Part shown: piece after piece, positions 21,559-22,187 of the stretch
Position numbering within the stretch: the first letter of the stretch is position 1
Layout: every line of letters begins with the position of its first letter
NCBI GenBank assembly: GCA_027579435.1
Contig: JANBPK010001621.1
Span: 1-22,187 of the forward strand
DNA length: 22,187 nucleotides
From: Candolleomyces eurysporus
Taxonomy: Eukaryota > Basidiomycota > Agaricomycetes > Agaricales > Psathyrellaceae
Direction of reading: 5' to 3'
Translations under genes and position numbers: made by a program
Notes under the pieces: model-generated
Told to the model about the DNA's origin: nothing
Databases searched by the model: none
What the model saw: the letters and a program-made list of their open reading frames with translations, nothing else

Positions 21559-22187
21559 ATGTTCATCTCAACAAAGATCGTTCTGGCCGTTTCGTTCCTG
21601 GCGTCGAGTTTCGCCGAACCTCTGGCCAAGCGTGCTTACATTCCAGAGCTCAAATCCTCCCTAGCACGTATCGACGAATCCTGGAAGAAGATTGAGAGTC
21701 AAATCGATGCTCTGCCTAAAGACGCCACAGAGAATGATTTCAGGGTGAGTATCCTTCCTAACACGAGCTTGGTCAAAGGTTAATCCTATTCGGGTAACAG
21801 GCTGCGAAAGCAGCTATGGACTCGCTTACTAGTTACATGGCAAGGGAGTACGAAACCGTGATTAGAGTGAGTCTCTGCACACACCTTTCCTCATTGTTGG
21901 CCTGTTTCTGACCGCCTTATCTCGCCAGCAAAATGGACCATTTACGAATTCCAAGTGGTCGGACGAGTTCATCACAGATATGAAGCCCTATCAAGCAAAT
22001 GGCGCCAATGCAATGCGTACTCTGAAGTCATTTGTCCCTCAGATCAACGGTAACTTGCGCTGCCCACTATATGCTCGTCGTCGCATTTAAGCTGATGGTT
22101 CTTTTTTTGTATTTCTGTAGCGACTGGTGGTGTCCCTCTTCTCAAGGAGTTCTATTCTAGCACAGGGAGTCTTAGTGGGGCGTTCGG
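21559..22187 (+). CDS. Y2: small secreted helical protein, paralogue of Y1 (cut by the right edge)
   Basis: Exons 21559-21744, 21801-21866, 21929-22049 and 22121 to the window edge; 149 residues plus a partial codon are visible. A signal peptide (about 1-19) is followed by EPLAKR (Lys24-Arg25), in the same place as the Kex2-type site in Y1. The mature part aligns with Y1 throughout: YIPELKSSLARIDESW, AKAAMDSLTSYMAREYE, DMKPYQANGANAMRTLKS, ATGGV. Exons 2 and 3 have exactly the lengths found in Y1 (66 and 121 nt), with the same intron phases. Exon 1 ends LPKDATENDFR, one residue shorter in the motif than Y1. The visible exon 4 (GGVPLLKEFYSS...) differs more from Y1. The missing C-terminus lies outside the window. 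No function can be read from it; the same caution on HsbA-type resemblance applies as for Y1. Confidence 0.82.

Overview
This window looks like nuclear DNA of a filamentous basidiomycete, most likely a mushroom-forming Agaricomycete. Every gene I could reconstruct is cut by many short GT-AG introns, mostly 50-80 nt. The gene set mixes eukaryotic housekeeping genes (CCT chaperonin gamma subunit, cofactor-independent phosphoglycerate mutase) with secreted and membrane proteins of fungal type. There is no bacterial operon structure, CRISPR array, rRNA or tRNA. Eleven N bases are present, several next to homopolymers, so this is an unfinished assembly. All gene models were built by hand from splice signals and reading frame; none has been tested against RNA or a database.

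Layout from left to right: (i) a possible 5' end of a minus-strand gene running off the left edge, then about 1.7 kb without a supported gene; (ii) a five-exon GPR1/FUN34/YaaH (Ato) acetate/ammonium-type transporter, 1789-2715 (+); (iii) two tandem minus-strand genes for secreted proteinase K-like S8 subtilases, 3268-5092 and 5946-7857, with the same intron positions and similar promoters; (iv) a polytopic membrane protein, 8850-10150 (-); (v) a head-to-head pair of small secreted proteins, X1 (10691-11533, -) and Y1 (12496-13387, +); (vi) CCT3 (13671-16565, +); (vii) iPGM (17057-19279, +); (viii) a second head-to-head pair, X2 (19836-20642, -) and Y2 (21559 to the right edge, +).

The most interesting feature is the duplicated divergent X/Y module. 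The two X proteins are clear paralogues of each other, as are the two Y proteins. X and Y also share their first three intron positions and phases (0, 0, 1) and a P-x3-A-T-x-E-D motif ending exon 1, which suggests that X and Y themselves arose from one ancestral gene. The two pairs lie in the same orientation on either side of the CCT3-iPGM block. A GATA-triplet direct repeat brackets the first pair. I do not recognise the family of X. Y resembles small fungal secreted surface proteins of the HsbA type only in general features.

The proteases, the small secreted proteins and the transporter would fit an environment-facing, nutrient-acquisition role. CCT3 (folding of actin and tubulin) and iPGM (glycolysis) are core cellular functions with no obvious link to their neighbours.
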